From positions 87,302-151,301 of the forward strand of contig JARUXA010000015.1 in assembly GCA_030433805.1 (NCBI GenBank): 64,000 nucleotides of DNA. The letters run 5' to 3'. Each line of letters opens with the position of its first letter. Position 1 is the first letter of the stretch. A program made the translations under genes and the position numbers. Below, piece after piece: positions 1 through 8,657 of the stretch. A model generated the notes under the pieces. It did no database searches, was not told where the DNA came from, and was given only the letters and a program-made list of their open reading frames with translations. The stretch comes from Sphingomonas sp. PsM26. Lineage in GTDB: Bacteria; Pseudomonadota; Alphaproteobacteria; Sphingomonadales; Sphingomonadaceae.

Positions 1-1
1 T

Positions 2-1510
2 GCCGCTGCAATGGCGGGGTTGCAGGTCGCGGTGGTCTGCCCAACGACGCTGCTGGCGCGTCAGCATTTCAACAACTTCAAGGCACGGCTCGAAGGATTC
101 CCGCTCAACGTCGGGCGGCTGTCGCGGCTGGTGCCAGCGGGTGAAGCCAAGACGACCAAGGAAGGCCTTGCAGACGGCACGATCGACGTCGTCGTCGGAA
201 CCCATGCGATCCTGGCGAAGGGTATCGATTTCAAACGCCTGGGCCTCGTCATTGTCGATGAGGAACAGCGTTTCGGGGTGACGCACAAGGAACGCCTCAA
301 GTCGCTCAAGGCCAACGTCCACGTCCTGACGCTGACCGCCACGCCGATCCCGCGCACGCTTCAGATGGCGATGTCGGGCCTGCGCGAACTGTCGGTGATC
401 CAGACCCCGCCGGTCGATCGCCTCGCGGTCCGAACCTACGTCATGCCGTGGGACCCGATCGTGCTGCGCGAGGCGTTGCTGCGGGAGCATTATCGCGGCG
501 GGCAAAGCTTCTTCGTGACGCCACGGATCAAGGATCTTCCGGATATCGAGGAATTCCTTCGCGAATCCGTCCCTGAGGTGCGCTTCGTCGTGGCACATGG
601 GCAGATGTCGCCGACCGAGGTCGAGGAGCGCATGTCCGCCTTTTACGACAAGAAATTCGAGGTGCTCGTTTCCACCACGATCGTCGAAAGCGGGCTCGAT
701 ATCCCGAGCGCGAACACGATGATCATCCACCGCGCCGATCGCTTCGGGCTCGCGCAGCTGTACCAGCTTCGTGGTCGCGTCGGGCGCGCCAAGACGCGCG
801 CCTATGCCTATCTCACCACGCCCGCCGACCGGATCCTGACCGAGACCGCCGAGAAGCGGCTCAAGATCCTGTCCGACCTCGACAGCCTCGGCGGCGGGTT
901 CCAGCTTGCCAGCCATGATCTCGACCAGCGCGGCGCAGGCAATCTGCTTGGCGACGAACAATCGGGGCATATCAAGGAGGTTGGCTACGAACTCTACCAG
1001 TCGATGCTGGAAGAGGCGATCATGGACGCCAAAGCCGGCGGCCAGCGGCTTCGCCCGAAGGACTTCTCGCCGCAGATTACGGTCGACGCGCCGATTCTTA
1101 TCCCCGAGACCTATGTCCCGGATCTCGACTTGCGGATGGGGCTGTATCGTCGCCTCAACGATGTCGAGGACCAGAATGCGCTGGAGGGCTTCGCTGCCGA
1201 ACTGATCGATCGTTTCGGCGCGCTGCCGGGGCCGACCGAGAACCTCGTCCGCCTCATCGAAATCAAGCTCAACGCCAAGAAGGCGTGTGTGTCGAAGATC
1301 GACGTCGGGCCAAAGGGTGCGCTGGTGTCGTTCTTCAACGATTCGCCGCCGAACATTCAGGGGCTGCTGGCGTGGGTTGCAAAGCTCGACGGGGTGGCGC
1401 GACTTCGTCCCGATTCGAAGCTGGTCGTGACGCGCAGTTGGGGCGACCCCAAGGCCCGCCTGCACGGGGCGTTGCAATTGTCGAAGGGACTGGCGCGCGC
1501 TGCGGGCTGA
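2..1510 (+). CDS. mfd: Transcription-repair coupling factor Mfd, C-terminal part (5' end outside window)
   Basis: About 500 C-terminal residues are visible and the reading frame is open to the left edge, so the start lies upstream. Mfd is the ATP-driven translocase that pushes stalled RNA polymerase off DNA and recruits UvrA. The DEEQ helicase box (IVDEEQRFG), the TATPIPRTLQMA motif, VSTTIVESGLDIP and the motif VI sequence LYQLRGRVGR are all intact, followed by the C-terminal regulatory domain. The frame ends in TGA just before a convergent EAL-domain gene. Gene identity is secure; only the N-terminal UvrB-like and RNA-polymerase-binding parts cannot be judged. Confidence 0.96.
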   Translation, partial: AAAMAGLQVAVVCPTTLLARQHFNNFKARLEGFPLNVGRLSRLVPAGEAKTTKEGLADGTIDVVVGTHAILAKGIDFKRLGLVIVDEEQRFGVTHKERLKSLKANVHVLTLTATPIPRTLQMAMSGLRELSVIQTPPVDRLAVRTYVMPWDPIVLREALLREHYRGGQSFFVTPRIKDLPDIEEFLRESVPEVRFVVAHGQMSPTEVEERMSAFYDKKFEVLVSTTIVESGLDIPSANTMIIHRADRFGLAQLYQLRGRVGRAKTRAYAYLTTPADRILTETAEKRLKILSDLDSLGGGFQLASHDLDQRGAGNLLGDEQSGHIKEVGYELYQSMLEEAIMDAKAGGQRLRPKDFSPQITVDAPILIPETYVPDLDLRMGLYRRLNDVEDQNALEGFAAELIDRFGALPGPTENLVRLIEIKLNAKKACVSKIDVGPKGALVSFFNDSPPNIQGLLAWVAKLDGVARLRPDSKLVVTRSWGDPKARLHGALQLSKGLARAAG

Positions 1511-1522
1511 TCCCCGCTCCCG

Positions 1523-3571
1523 CTAGGATCGGGCGAGCAAGGCGACCAGCGCTTCCTCCGTCAGTGGCTCGGCACAGAGGAAGCCCTGGTAGATCTGGCA
1601 GCCTTCCTTCGCCAGCCCCTCCAGCTGTTCGGGGGTCTCGACCCCTTCCGCGATGACCGTCAGCCCGAGCGACCGTGCCATGTCGATGACGCCGCGCACG
1701 ACAATCCGGTCGCGCGGAGAGCCGGTGATGTCCTGCGCGAGTTTCTTGTCGATCTTGAGGTAATCGAGCGGCAACGCCTTCAGATAGGCAAGGCTCGAAT
1801 AGCCCGTTCCGAAATCGTCGATCGCGGTACGGCACCCGGCACCACGGAACAGCGATAACAACGCTGCCGCGATGCCAAGGTCCTCGATCAATCCGCTCTC
1901 GGTGATTTCCAGGGTCAGGCGGGTTCGGGGGAAACCGCTCGCATCGACGCGGTCCAGAAAGACGTCGGCGAACCCCGGGCGGGCAATGTCTGCGGCGGTC
2001 AGGTTGAGCGAGAGCCGCAATTCGCCGAGCGTTTCGGGCCAGTTCGCTGCCAGCGAAAGCGCCAGTTGCTGGATATGATCCGACAGGCCGATCTCGAGGT
2101 CGGCGCGCTGCGCGGCGGCAAACAGCATTTCTGCCCCGATCGTACCGAGCGTCGCATGCTGCCATCGGGCAAGCGCCTCCACGCCGACGATCTGTCCGGT
2201 CGTGACCGCAACTTGCGGCTGGAACAGGATACCGATGTCGCCGCGTTCGATCGCGTGATGCAGTTCGACTGCCAACCGGTCGATCGTTGCCCCGCCACCA
2301 TAAGCCTCGGCGACACGCAGCGTCGCGCTGTCCGATTCGCGGGCTTCGGCCAGCGCCTCGCTGGCACGGCGCAGGAGCCGTGCGGCGTCATCCTGCGGTC
2401 CCGCTTCCGCAAGACCGATCCGACAACCGAGCACGGCGATCGTATCGCCGCTGACGAACGGGCGGGTGAGCGCGGCGGCGATTCGCTCCGCGGCCAGGTC
2501 CACCCGCAGCCGCGGAGCCTGGGTTGCGACCATGAACGTCGAGCCACCCATTCGCGCGACCAGCGCGTCGCGCCCGAGCATCTCGACGACCGCATCGTTG
2601 ACGCGGGTCTGCGCGGACCGCAGCAACGCATCCCCCGCCACGCGCCCGTAAGCGGTGTTGACCGTCTCGAACCGATTGAGCGCAATCAGCAACAAGTGCA
2701 GCGGCGCGCTGGCGTCCTCGCCGAGATGCCGCGTGATCCAGCGACGCGCGCTGCCGGCATCACGCGCGCCCGACAATGCCTCCCGCACCTCGGCGGCAGG
2801 CTCGGGCGTACTGCCGAGCGGTTCCACCACGCCATCGATCTTGCCGGCGACAGGATCAAACTGCAAATGCTGGACGATCCGGCCTACGCCATCGAAATCA
2901 TGCGCGAAAGCGGTCGCGGACCGCGCTTGCGTCATACGGCGGAACGCCGCCATCGCAGCGACCCGGTCGTCACGGTCCAGCAACCCAAGGATGCCACGGA
3001 CGGTCGGCCGTTCCGGACAAGCGAGCAAGGCGGCGAGTCCGGGGGTCAGGACGAGGGCGCGATCCGCGATCGTGTACCGCCACCCTAGCGGCTCGAAAAC
3101 CGCGCCGGTATGCCATTCGCGCGCCATGCGTTCCGCATGCCGTGCCGCAAATCGCAACGCCTGCAGGAATTCCGCATCACTGAACGGACTGGCCAGAAAA
3201 TGGGTCGCACCTGCATCGTACAGCGCTGTAATCGAGGCGTTCTCCCCGCGCGAGACAAGCGTCAGCAGCGCGCCGCCGTTCGCCTCGACAGCGCCGCCCA
3301 GCGCCGCGGTCGCGGCAATGCCCTCGGCAGTGGCACCGCGCGCGTCGACGACGGCGACCGCCGCGCCACACGAAAGGAAGCGCCGCTCCCCGCCACCGGC
3401 ACGGCGCGCGGCGACGACCTGCCACCCTGCCCCTGCGGCAATGGAGGCGAGTTCGTCGCGGTGACGGAACGAAAGCAGGAACAACGGGGCGGACGACGGA
3501 GCGATGGGAGACGTCTTTCTTCGATCGGCGGGAGCAGATGTGCCCGTGCGGGGTTTAGAAGATAACAACAC
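1523..3571 (-). CDS. EAL-domain cyclic-di-GMP phosphodiesterase with degenerate GGDEF domain
   Basis: The 682-residue product has an N-terminal receiver-like region (about 30-145), a PAS-like linker, a GGDEF-type domain (about 280-420) and an EAL domain (about 440-680). The GGDEF signature reads GGSTF, so the cyclase site is probably dead. The EAL domain keeps its catalytic set: EALARW, the Asn in LSLNLTA, the Glu in LEITESG, IDDFGTGYSS, the Lys in LKIDKK, AEGVET and the final QGF. It therefore most likely hydrolyses c-di-GMP, possibly with GTP-sensing by the dead domain (inference). No transmembrane segment is seen. The start is GTG with AGG five bases upstream; a TTG one codon later is possible. 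Confidence 0.88.
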   Translation of the reverse strand: MLLSSKPRTGTSAPADRRKTSPIAPSSAPLFLLSFRHRDELASIAAGAGWQVVAARRAGGGERRFLSCGAAVAVVDARGATAEGIAATAALGGAVEANGGALLTLVSRGENASITALYDAGATHFLASPFSDAEFLQALRFAARHAERMAREWHTGAVFEPLGWRYTIADRALVLTPGLAALLACPERPTVRGILGLLDRDDRVAAMAAFRRMTQARSATAFAHDFDGVGRIVQHLQFDPVAGKIDGVVEPLGSTPEPAAEVREALSGARDAGSARRWITRHLGEDASAPLHLLLIALNRFETVNTAYGRVAGDALLRSAQTRVNDAVVEMLGRDALVARMGGSTFMVATQAPRLRVDLAAERIAAALTRPFVSGDTIAVLGCRIGLAEAGPQDDAARLLRRASEALAEARESDSATLRVAEAYGGGATIDRLAVELHHAIERGDIGILFQPQVAVTTGQIVGVEALARWQHATLGTIGAEMLFAAAQRADLEIGLSDHIQQLALSLAANWPETLGELRLSLNLTAADIARPGFADVFLDRVDASGFPRTRLTLEITESGLIEDLGIAAALLSLFRGAGCRTAIDDFGTGYSSLAYLKALPLDYLKIDKKLAQDITGSPRDRIVVRGVIDMARSLGLTVIAEGVETPEQLEGLAKEGCQIYQGFLCAEPLTEEALVALLARS

Positions 3572-3631
3572 GATGGCCTAGGGTGTGTGGCAGGCTTGTT
3601 CCGCGCCATCCGAACGCTTAGCTCAAGGACA

Positions 3632-4642
3632 ATGCAGATCAATTACCCTTCCCCCAACCGTCCGCTGCAGGATAGCCACGGACGGACGATAAGCTATCTG
3701 CGGATTTCCGTCACCGACCGGTGCGACTTGCGGTGCCGCTACTGCATGTCCGAGAAAATGACGTTTCTGCCGCGCAGTGCCCTGCTGAGCCTCGAAGAGA
3801 TTGCGATCATCGCCGAGCGCTTCGTCGAACGGGGGATCAACAAGATCCGTCTCAGTGGCGGCGAGCCGCTCGTGCGGCGCGACGTGGGCGAGCTTGTCCG
3901 GCGGCTCGGTCGGCATGTCGGCCATGGTCTCGACGAATTGACGATGACGACCAACGGCAATGCGCTCGTCGAGCATAGTGCCGCTATGGTCGCTGCGGGC
4001 ATGCGGCGGATCAACGTCAGCCTCGACAGCCTGGACGCGGACACCTTCCGCTACATCACGCGGCACGGCGACGTTGCGCGCGTGACGGCAGGCATCCTTG
4101 CGGCGCGCGATGCAGGGCTTGCGGTCAAGATCAACATGGTCGCGCTGAAGGGTCTGAACGAGGACCACATAGCGCCGATGTTGGAGTGGTGCATGGCGGA
4201 GGGGCTGGATCTGACGCTGATCGAAACCATGCCACTTGGCCAGATCGATGAGGACCGCGCCGACCGGTTCGTTCCACTGACGGCGGTCCTCGACCGGCTT
4301 TCCACGCAATTCTCGCTGGCACGCGATTCGCATCGCAGCGGCGGGCCCGCCCGTTATTGGCGCGTCGAGGGGACAAAGACCAAGCTCGGCCTGATCTCAC
4401 CACTCACCGGCAATTTCTGCGATACGTGCAACCGTGTTCGCCTGACGACCGAGGGCGTACTGTACACGTGCCTCGGCCATGACGATAAGGTGGACCTCAA
4501 GGCCGTGTTGCGGGAACAGGGCGTCGCTGGACTGGATGCAGCACTTGATGGCGCAATGTTGACCAAGCCGGCACGGCACGATTTCGACATCGACGCGGCC
4601 GCGCCTGCGGTCGCGCGGCACATGAGCGTTACCGGCGGATGA
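3632..4642 (+). CDS. moaA: GTP 3',8-cyclase MoaA (molybdenum cofactor biosynthesis)
   Basis: Radical-SAM enzyme that rearranges GTP in the first step of molybdopterin synthesis. The product is 336 residues. The N-terminal cluster motif CDLRCRYC binds the SAM-linked iron-sulfur cluster; the second cluster motif CDTCNRVRLT followed by a later Cys (YTCLG) is near the C terminus, and the essential terminal Gly-Gly is present (SVTGG). I chose the ATG at 3632 because AAGGAC lies a few bases upstream; a longer frame from 3587 adds an unsupported arginine-rich leader. The stop overlaps the nadK start by four bases (ATGA), so the two are translationally coupled. Confidence 0.96.
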   Translation: MQINYPSPNRPLQDSHGRTISYLRISVTDRCDLRCRYCMSEKMTFLPRSALLSLEEIAIIAERFVERGINKIRLSGGEPLVRRDVGELVRRLGRHVGHGLDELTMTTNGNALVEHSAAMVAAGMRRINVSLDSLDADTFRYITRHGDVARVTAGILAARDAGLAVKINMVALKGLNEDHIAPMLEWCMAEGLDLTLIETMPLGQIDEDRADRFVPLTAVLDRLSTQFSLARDSHRSGGPARYWRVEGTKTKLGLISPLTGNFCDTCNRVRLTTEGVLYTCLGHDDKVDLKAVLREQGVAGLDAALDGAMLTKPARHDFDIDAAAPAVARHMSVTGG

Positions 4643-5418
4643 GCGACCCTCAGCGACGGGCGCTCGTCGCGTCGCCGACGCCGTCTGCGCAGGCCGCATT
4701 CCAGGCGCTGACCGAAAGTCACGACTGGGTCCCCCCGGAGGACGCGGAACTCATCGTTGCACTGGGCGGCGATGGGTTCATGTTGCAGACGCTCCACGCG
4801 ATGCTCGAACGGCGCAAACCGGTGGTGCCGGTGTTCGGGATGAACCTCGGTACGGTCGGGTTCCTCATGAACGAATGGCGATCGCACGGGCTGGACGGGC
4901 GGCTGGAGCGCACCAAGGCGTTCAAGGTCGTTCCCCTGTCGATGACTGCGACGACGATCAGTGGCGAAGTCCACGCGCTTCCGGCGATCAACGAAGTCTC
5001 GCTGCTGCGCGAGACCCGGCAGACCGCGAAGTTGGAAGTGACGGTCAACGACCGGGTCGTCCTGCCCGAACTGGCGTGTGACGGTATTCTCGTAGCGACC
5101 CCTGCCGGTTCTACCGCATACAATTTGTCGGCGCAGGGGCCAATCCTGCCCCTCGGGTCGAACATGCTTGCGCTTACGCCGATCAGCCCGTTCCGCCCTA
5201 GGCGCTGGCGCGGGGCGATCCTGCCGGACAAGGCGCGGATCCGGTTGCGCGTGCTGGAACCGGGCAAGCGCCCCGTAAGCGCGGTCGCTGATCAGCGGGA
5301 AATCCGTGATGTCGCGCTGGTGGAAATCGTGATCGATCGGACGCGCGAACTGACGCTGCTGTTCGATCCGGAGCACGCGCTCGACGACCGGATCACGATG
5401 GAGCAGTTCGCCGCCTGA
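4639..5418 (+). CDS. nadK: NAD kinase
   Basis: ATP-dependent NAD kinase (259 residues) producing NADP. The family signature GGDGF lies about residue 35 (LIVALGGDGFMLQ), followed by NLGTVGFL, the NEVSLLRE segment and the NAD-binding CDGILVATPAGSTAYNLSA. Length matches short bacterial and alphaproteobacterial NAD kinases. Its ATG overlaps the moaA stop, forming a two-gene unit; the pairing links cofactor functions but no direct pathway connection is known. It ends just before the convergent GNAT gene. Confidence 0.95.
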   Translation: MSDPQRRALVASPTPSAQAAFQALTESHDWVPPEDAELIVALGGDGFMLQTLHAMLERRKPVVPVFGMNLGTVGFLMNEWRSHGLDGRLERTKAFKVVPLSMTATTISGEVHALPAINEVSLLRETRQTAKLEVTVNDRVVLPELACDGILVATPAGSTAYNLSAQGPILPLGSNMLALTPISPFRPRRWRGAILPDKARIRLRVLEPGKRPVSAVADQREIRDVALVEIVIDRTRELTLLFDPEHALDDRITMEQFAA

Positions 5419-5423
5419 TTGCG

Positions 5424-5954
5424 TCAGACGGGTCGAGCGTAAACCAAGTCGTCGTGGACTACGTTGCCTACCTTGAACTGCCGTGTTCCCACGACCGTGA
5501 AGCCGTACCGCTCGTAGAAGCGATGGGCGCGGTGATTCTCACCCCAGACCCCGAGCAGGATCCGGCGGCACGACAAACGGGCGGCATCTTCGATTGCCTG
5601 CTGCATCAGGGCAGGACCTAGCCCCGTACCGCGCATTCGGGAGAGGGTGTAGATTCGACGCAATTCGATGTCACCGGCCTCAAGCGCTATCGGCAGGTCA
5701 ATCCCGCTGGTCAGCACGGCGTATCCGACGGGCGCGAAGCCGGGCAGGATCTCCCCGATCGTCACCGCATCGCGTACTTCGTCGATCCAGGCGCGGAACT
5801 TCTCCGGCCGGTTGTTGGCGGCGCAATGCGCGACCATGTCGCTGCCGTCGAGCGACCCGGCGTAGGTATCGAGAAAGGTCGCCGACGCGACGAGCGACAG
5901 GGCGTCGGCATCCGCCGGCCCCGCCGCTCGCACGCGCCAGTTGGGATCAGCCAA
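5424..5954 (-). CDS. GNAT family N-acetyltransferase
   Basis: Predicted cytoplasmic acetyl-CoA-dependent acetyltransferase, about 176 residues; substrate unknown. The family pattern is visible: N-terminal [13 protein letters not shown], the DTYAG stretch, and the acetyl-CoA loop [15 protein letters not shown], with a C-terminal [14 protein letters not shown] motif. A frame from 5999 would overlap ndk by 53 bases; I prefer the TTG at 5954, which overlaps the ndk stop by eight bases and has GAAGAAA upstream. It appears cotranscribed downstream of holC-ndk. Confidence 0.82.
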   Translation of the reverse strand: MADPNWRVRAAGPADADALSLVASATFLDTYAGSLDGSDMVAHCAANNRPEKFRAWIDEVRDAVTIGEILPGFAPVGYAVLTSGIDLPIALEAGDIELRRIYTLSRMRGTGLGPALMQQAIEDAARLSCRRILLGVWGENHRAHRFYERYGFTVVGTRQFKVGNVVHDDLVYARPV

Positions 5955-6369
5955 CGATTTCTTCGGGCTTGAAGAAATAGGCGATCTCGATCTCGGCATT
6001 CTCGTCGCTGTCCGAACCGTGGACCGAATTGGCTTCGATCGACTCGGCGAGTTCCTTGCGAATCGTGCCCGGCTCGGCGTTGGCGGGGTTGGTCGCGCCC
6101 ATGATGTCGCGGTTACGCTGCATCGCGTTCTCGCCTTCGAGAACCTGAACGACGACCGGGCCCGAGATCATGAACGAGACCAGTTCGCCGAAGAACGGGC
6201 GTTCTTTGTGAACGGCATAGAAGCCTTCAGCCTGCTCGCGGGTCATTTGGATGCGCTTGGACGCGACGACACGCAGGCCGGCTTCCTCGAGCATCTTGGT
6301 GACGGCGCCCGTCAGGTTGCGACGCGTTGCGTCGGGCTTGATGATCGAAAACGTGCGGTTCGCGGCCAT
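5947..6369 (-). CDS. ndk: Nucleoside diphosphate kinase
   Basis: Transfers the terminal phosphate of ATP to other nucleoside diphosphates through a phosphohistidine. The product is 140 residues, the usual length. N-terminal [15 protein letters not shown], the [14 protein letters not shown] segment and the active-site His in NSVHGSDS are present. AAGGAG sits ten bases before the ATG. The gene lies between holC and the GNAT gene on the same strand. Confidence 0.98.
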   Translation of the reverse strand: MAANRTFSIIKPDATRRNLTGAVTKMLEEAGLRVVASKRIQMTREQAEGFYAVHKERPFFGELVSFMISGPVVVQVLEGENAMQRNRDIMGATNPANAEPGTIRKELAESIEANSVHGSDSDENAEIEIAYFFKPEEIVG

Positions 6370-6404
6370 GACCGTGAAGCTCCTTGATAGTGAACTGTTG
6401 AAAG

Positions 6405-6430
6405 TGCGCGACCCCTAGTCGGGGCGCTTG
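6405..6430 (-). terminator. Weak hairpin between holC and ndk
   Basis: The stretch GCGACCCC TAGTC GGGGCGC can fold with one bulged A. There is no clear T-tract, so it may attenuate rather than end transcription between holC and ndk. Confidence 0.3.
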
Positions 6431-6455
6431 AGCGATGCAAGCCGCGCCCTGTAGG

Positions 6456-6899
6456 TCAGGCAGCCTGTTCCCACCGCCCTTCGTCATTCTGCTTCCAGTA
6501 GCGCCGGTCGACGCCGTCCCGGTCGCCCAGCGCGCGCCACGCGCCGCGGGCCTCGACGATGCGTTCGTCGTCGAAGAAATGGAACGCCCGATCGAAGCCG
6601 AGCGCGTCCTCGCGCCACACCCCATCGGCGAGCGCGACGTTGCGCGCGGCGTTGGCGGAGTTCGGTTCGGCTGAGATCAAGATCGGTTGCAGCGCATCGC
6701 TGTCATCCCCCGCGACCTGTGCGTGCGGGAGGAAGCTTTCCGACGCATAGGTCCACAGCAATCGGTCGAGCGCGACGCGCTGGTCGCTGGTCTCGGCAAC
6801 AACGAGTAACCGCCCGCCCCCCCCGACCACGCGCTCCGCGATCCGGGGAAGCACGCGATCGAGTGGTTGGAGCGTCAGGTGGTAGAAGTCGACCTGCAT
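6456..6899 (-). CDS. holC: DNA polymerase III subunit chi
   Basis: Clamp-loader accessory subunit that links DNA polymerase III to single-strand binding protein. The 147-residue product begins MQVDFYHLT, has the arginine-rich core and GGGGRLLVVAETSDQR, the WTYASESFLPHA segment and the LISAEPNSANAA loop typical of HolC. It often neighbours pepA in proteobacteria, and here pepA lies just upstream on the same strand, separated by a palindromic repeat. Confidence 0.93.
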   Translation of the reverse strand: MQVDFYHLTLQPLDRVLPRIAERVVGGGGRLLVVAETSDQRVALDRLLWTYASESFLPHAQVAGDDSDALQPILISAEPNSANAARNVALADGVWREDALGFDRAFHFFDDERIVEARGAWRALGDRDGVDRRYWKQNDEGRWEQAA

Positions 6900-6913
6900 T
6901 GCTTTCCTTCGCC

Positions 6914-7002
6914 GTGTTCCTGCGAAGGCAAGAACCCAGGGTCACGCTACATAACGCCTGCGGCTTGTCAGACTCCTGGACTCCTGCTTTCGCAGGAGAA
7001 CA
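6914..7002. repeat. Paired palindromic repeat, family A copy 1
   Basis: Two inverted units face each other: GTTCCTGCGAAGGCAAGAAC followed by CCAGG at the left, and CTCCTGCTTTCGCAGGAGAA at the right. Each unit can fold on itself, and the pair can fold together. Related copies are at 57993-58079 and 58911-59002. It fills the pepA-holC gap. Confidence 0.8.
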
Positions 7003-7017
7003 GAAGCGGTTGGCACA

Positions 7018-8490
7018 TCAGCCTTCGAAGTTATCCGCCACGAACCGGTCGAGCAGGCGCACGCCATAACCGGTCGCGCCCTTCTCGTAATTCGGGCCGG
7101 CCTTATCCGACCAGACCATCCCCGCGATGTCGAGATGCGCCCACTTCACGCCAGTCTCGATGTAGCGCAGCAGGAACTGCGCTGCGGTGATCGACCCTGC
7201 GCCGCGCGGGCCGACGTTCTTCATGTCGGCGATCGGCGAGTCGATCAGCTTGTTGTACGCATCGCCCATCGGGAAGCGCCACAACAGGTCGCCCGACGCC
7301 TTACCTGCAGCGAGCAACTGGTCAGCAAGCGAATCATCGTTCGCGAAGCAGCCGCCATGCTCGTGGCCGAGGCTGACGATCATCGCACCGGTCAGCGTCG
7401 CCAGATCGACGATCGTCTTGGGACGATGCGTCCGCTGGACCCAGGTCAGCGCGTCGCACAGCACCAGGCGCCCCTCGGCATCGGTGTTGAGCACTTCGAT
7501 CGTCTGCCCCGACATCGAGGTCAGCACGTCGCCGGGGCGAATCGCGTTACCGTCGGGCATGTTCTCGACGAGGCCGCACACCCCAATGACGTTCGCCTTG
7601 GCCTTGCGCCCGGCGATCGCCTTCATCGCACCGACGACCGCGCCTGCGCCGCCCATGTCCCACTTCATGTCTTCCATGCCGGCACCGGGCTTGAGCGAAA
7701 TGCCGCCGGTGTCGAAGGTCACGCCCTTGCCGACCAGCGCCAGATCGGGATCGCCCGCGCCCTTCCCGCTCCACTTGAGCGCGAGCAGCTGCGCGTTCTT
7801 GACCGACCCCTGGCTGACACCGAGCAACGCGCCCATCCCGAGCGCGTGCATTTCCTCTTCGCCGAGGACAGTCACTTCGAGGCCGAGGCCCTCGACTTCG
7901 GCCAGCACCTTGGCAACGAAGCTTTCCGGGTAGATCACGTTTGGCGGCTCGGCGACGAGCGTGCGGGTCAGTTCGAGCCCTTCGGTCAGCGCCTTCTGCG
8001 GTGCCCAGGCGGCGTCGGTATTATCGGGAGTGTTGTGCAGTACGATGCTGGTCAGCGTCGGCTTGGACTTCTCGGGCAGCTTGGTTCGATAGATGTCATG
8101 CCGCCAGCTCCGCTGTGCCGCCGCGCCAGCAAACCGCGCCACTGCCTTGGCGGACGCGCCCGCGCTGTCGAAATCAACGCTGACTTGCGTCACGCCGGAC
8201 GAGAGCAAGCGCCCGGTCAGCGCCCCGCCAGCCTTTTCATAGTCCATTTCGCTGCCGGCGCCTGCGCCGATCAGCAGCAATCGACGCGCGGTGCCGCCCT
8301 GATCGACGAACGTCTCCACGATCGCGCCGGTCTCGCCTTCGAACCGGCTTGCCTTGGCCGCGGACTTGAGCAGATCGAGCGCGTTTCCCTCGACCAGAGA
8401 GCTCGTAAGCCGAGCCATTCCGTCCTTTTCGACGGTGAAGGCAAGCGTCGCATCGGATGCCGGAGCCGCGCTGGAAAACTCGATATGCAT
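7018..8490 (-). CDS. pepA: Leucyl aminopeptidase (M17 family)
   Basis: Di-metal cytosolic aminopeptidase of 490 residues. The metal-binding region VGKGVTFDTGGISLKP and the family signature NTDAEGRLVL are intact, as is the TLTGAM loop. I start at MHIEFS (8490) rather than the eight-codon longer frame, since the M17 N terminus normally begins there and GAGG lies about eleven bases upstream. The gene is transcribed away from lptD and towards holC. The E. coli homologue also binds DNA, but nothing here tests that. Confidence 0.95.
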   Translation of the reverse strand: MHIEFSSAAPASDATLAFTVEKDGMARLTSSLVEGNALDLLKSAAKASRFEGETGAIVETFVDQGGTARRLLLIGAGAGSEMDYEKAGGALTGRLLSSGVTQVSVDFDSAGASAKAVARFAGAAAQRSWRHDIYRTKLPEKSKPTLTSIVLHNTPDNTDAAWAPQKALTEGLELTRTLVAEPPNVIYPESFVAKVLAEVEGLGLEVTVLGEEEMHALGMGALLGVSQGSVKNAQLLALKWSGKGAGDPDLALVGKGVTFDTGGISLKPGAGMEDMKWDMGGAGAVVGAMKAIAGRKAKANVIGVCGLVENMPDGNAIRPGDVLTSMSGQTIEVLNTDAEGRLVLCDALTWVQRTHRPKTIVDLATLTGAMIVSLGHEHGGCFANDDSLADQLLAAGKASGDLLWRFPMGDAYNKLIDSPIADMKNVGPRGAGSITAAQFLLRYIETGVKWAHLDIAGMVWSDKAGPNYEKGATGYGVRLLDRFVADNFEG

Positions 8491-8576
8491 GGAAAACAAG
8501 CCTCGATCGATCAATCACAATGAGTCGTCAGTCTCTAGGCCAGTGCGCGGTCGCTGGCAAAGCGCGCTTTGTGCGA

Positions 8577-8605
8577 TTGCAGCGGGTGCATGTCGATGCG
8601 ATAGG
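8577..8605 (+). promoter_or_regulatory. Possible sigma-70-type promoter of the lptD operon
   Basis: TTGCAG and GATAGG are separated by 17 bases in the 167-bp gap between the divergent pepA and lptD genes. The match to consensus is partial; placement is the main support. Confidence 0.3.
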
Positions 8606-8657
8606 GCTTGATCGACCATCGGCCGCCGGCCTCATCGCATTTGGATGTTCTACCGAC

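Noticed and set aside
7135..8523. A 462-codon plus-strand frame opposite pepA
   Set aside because: Antisense shadow of a complete leucyl aminopeptidase.
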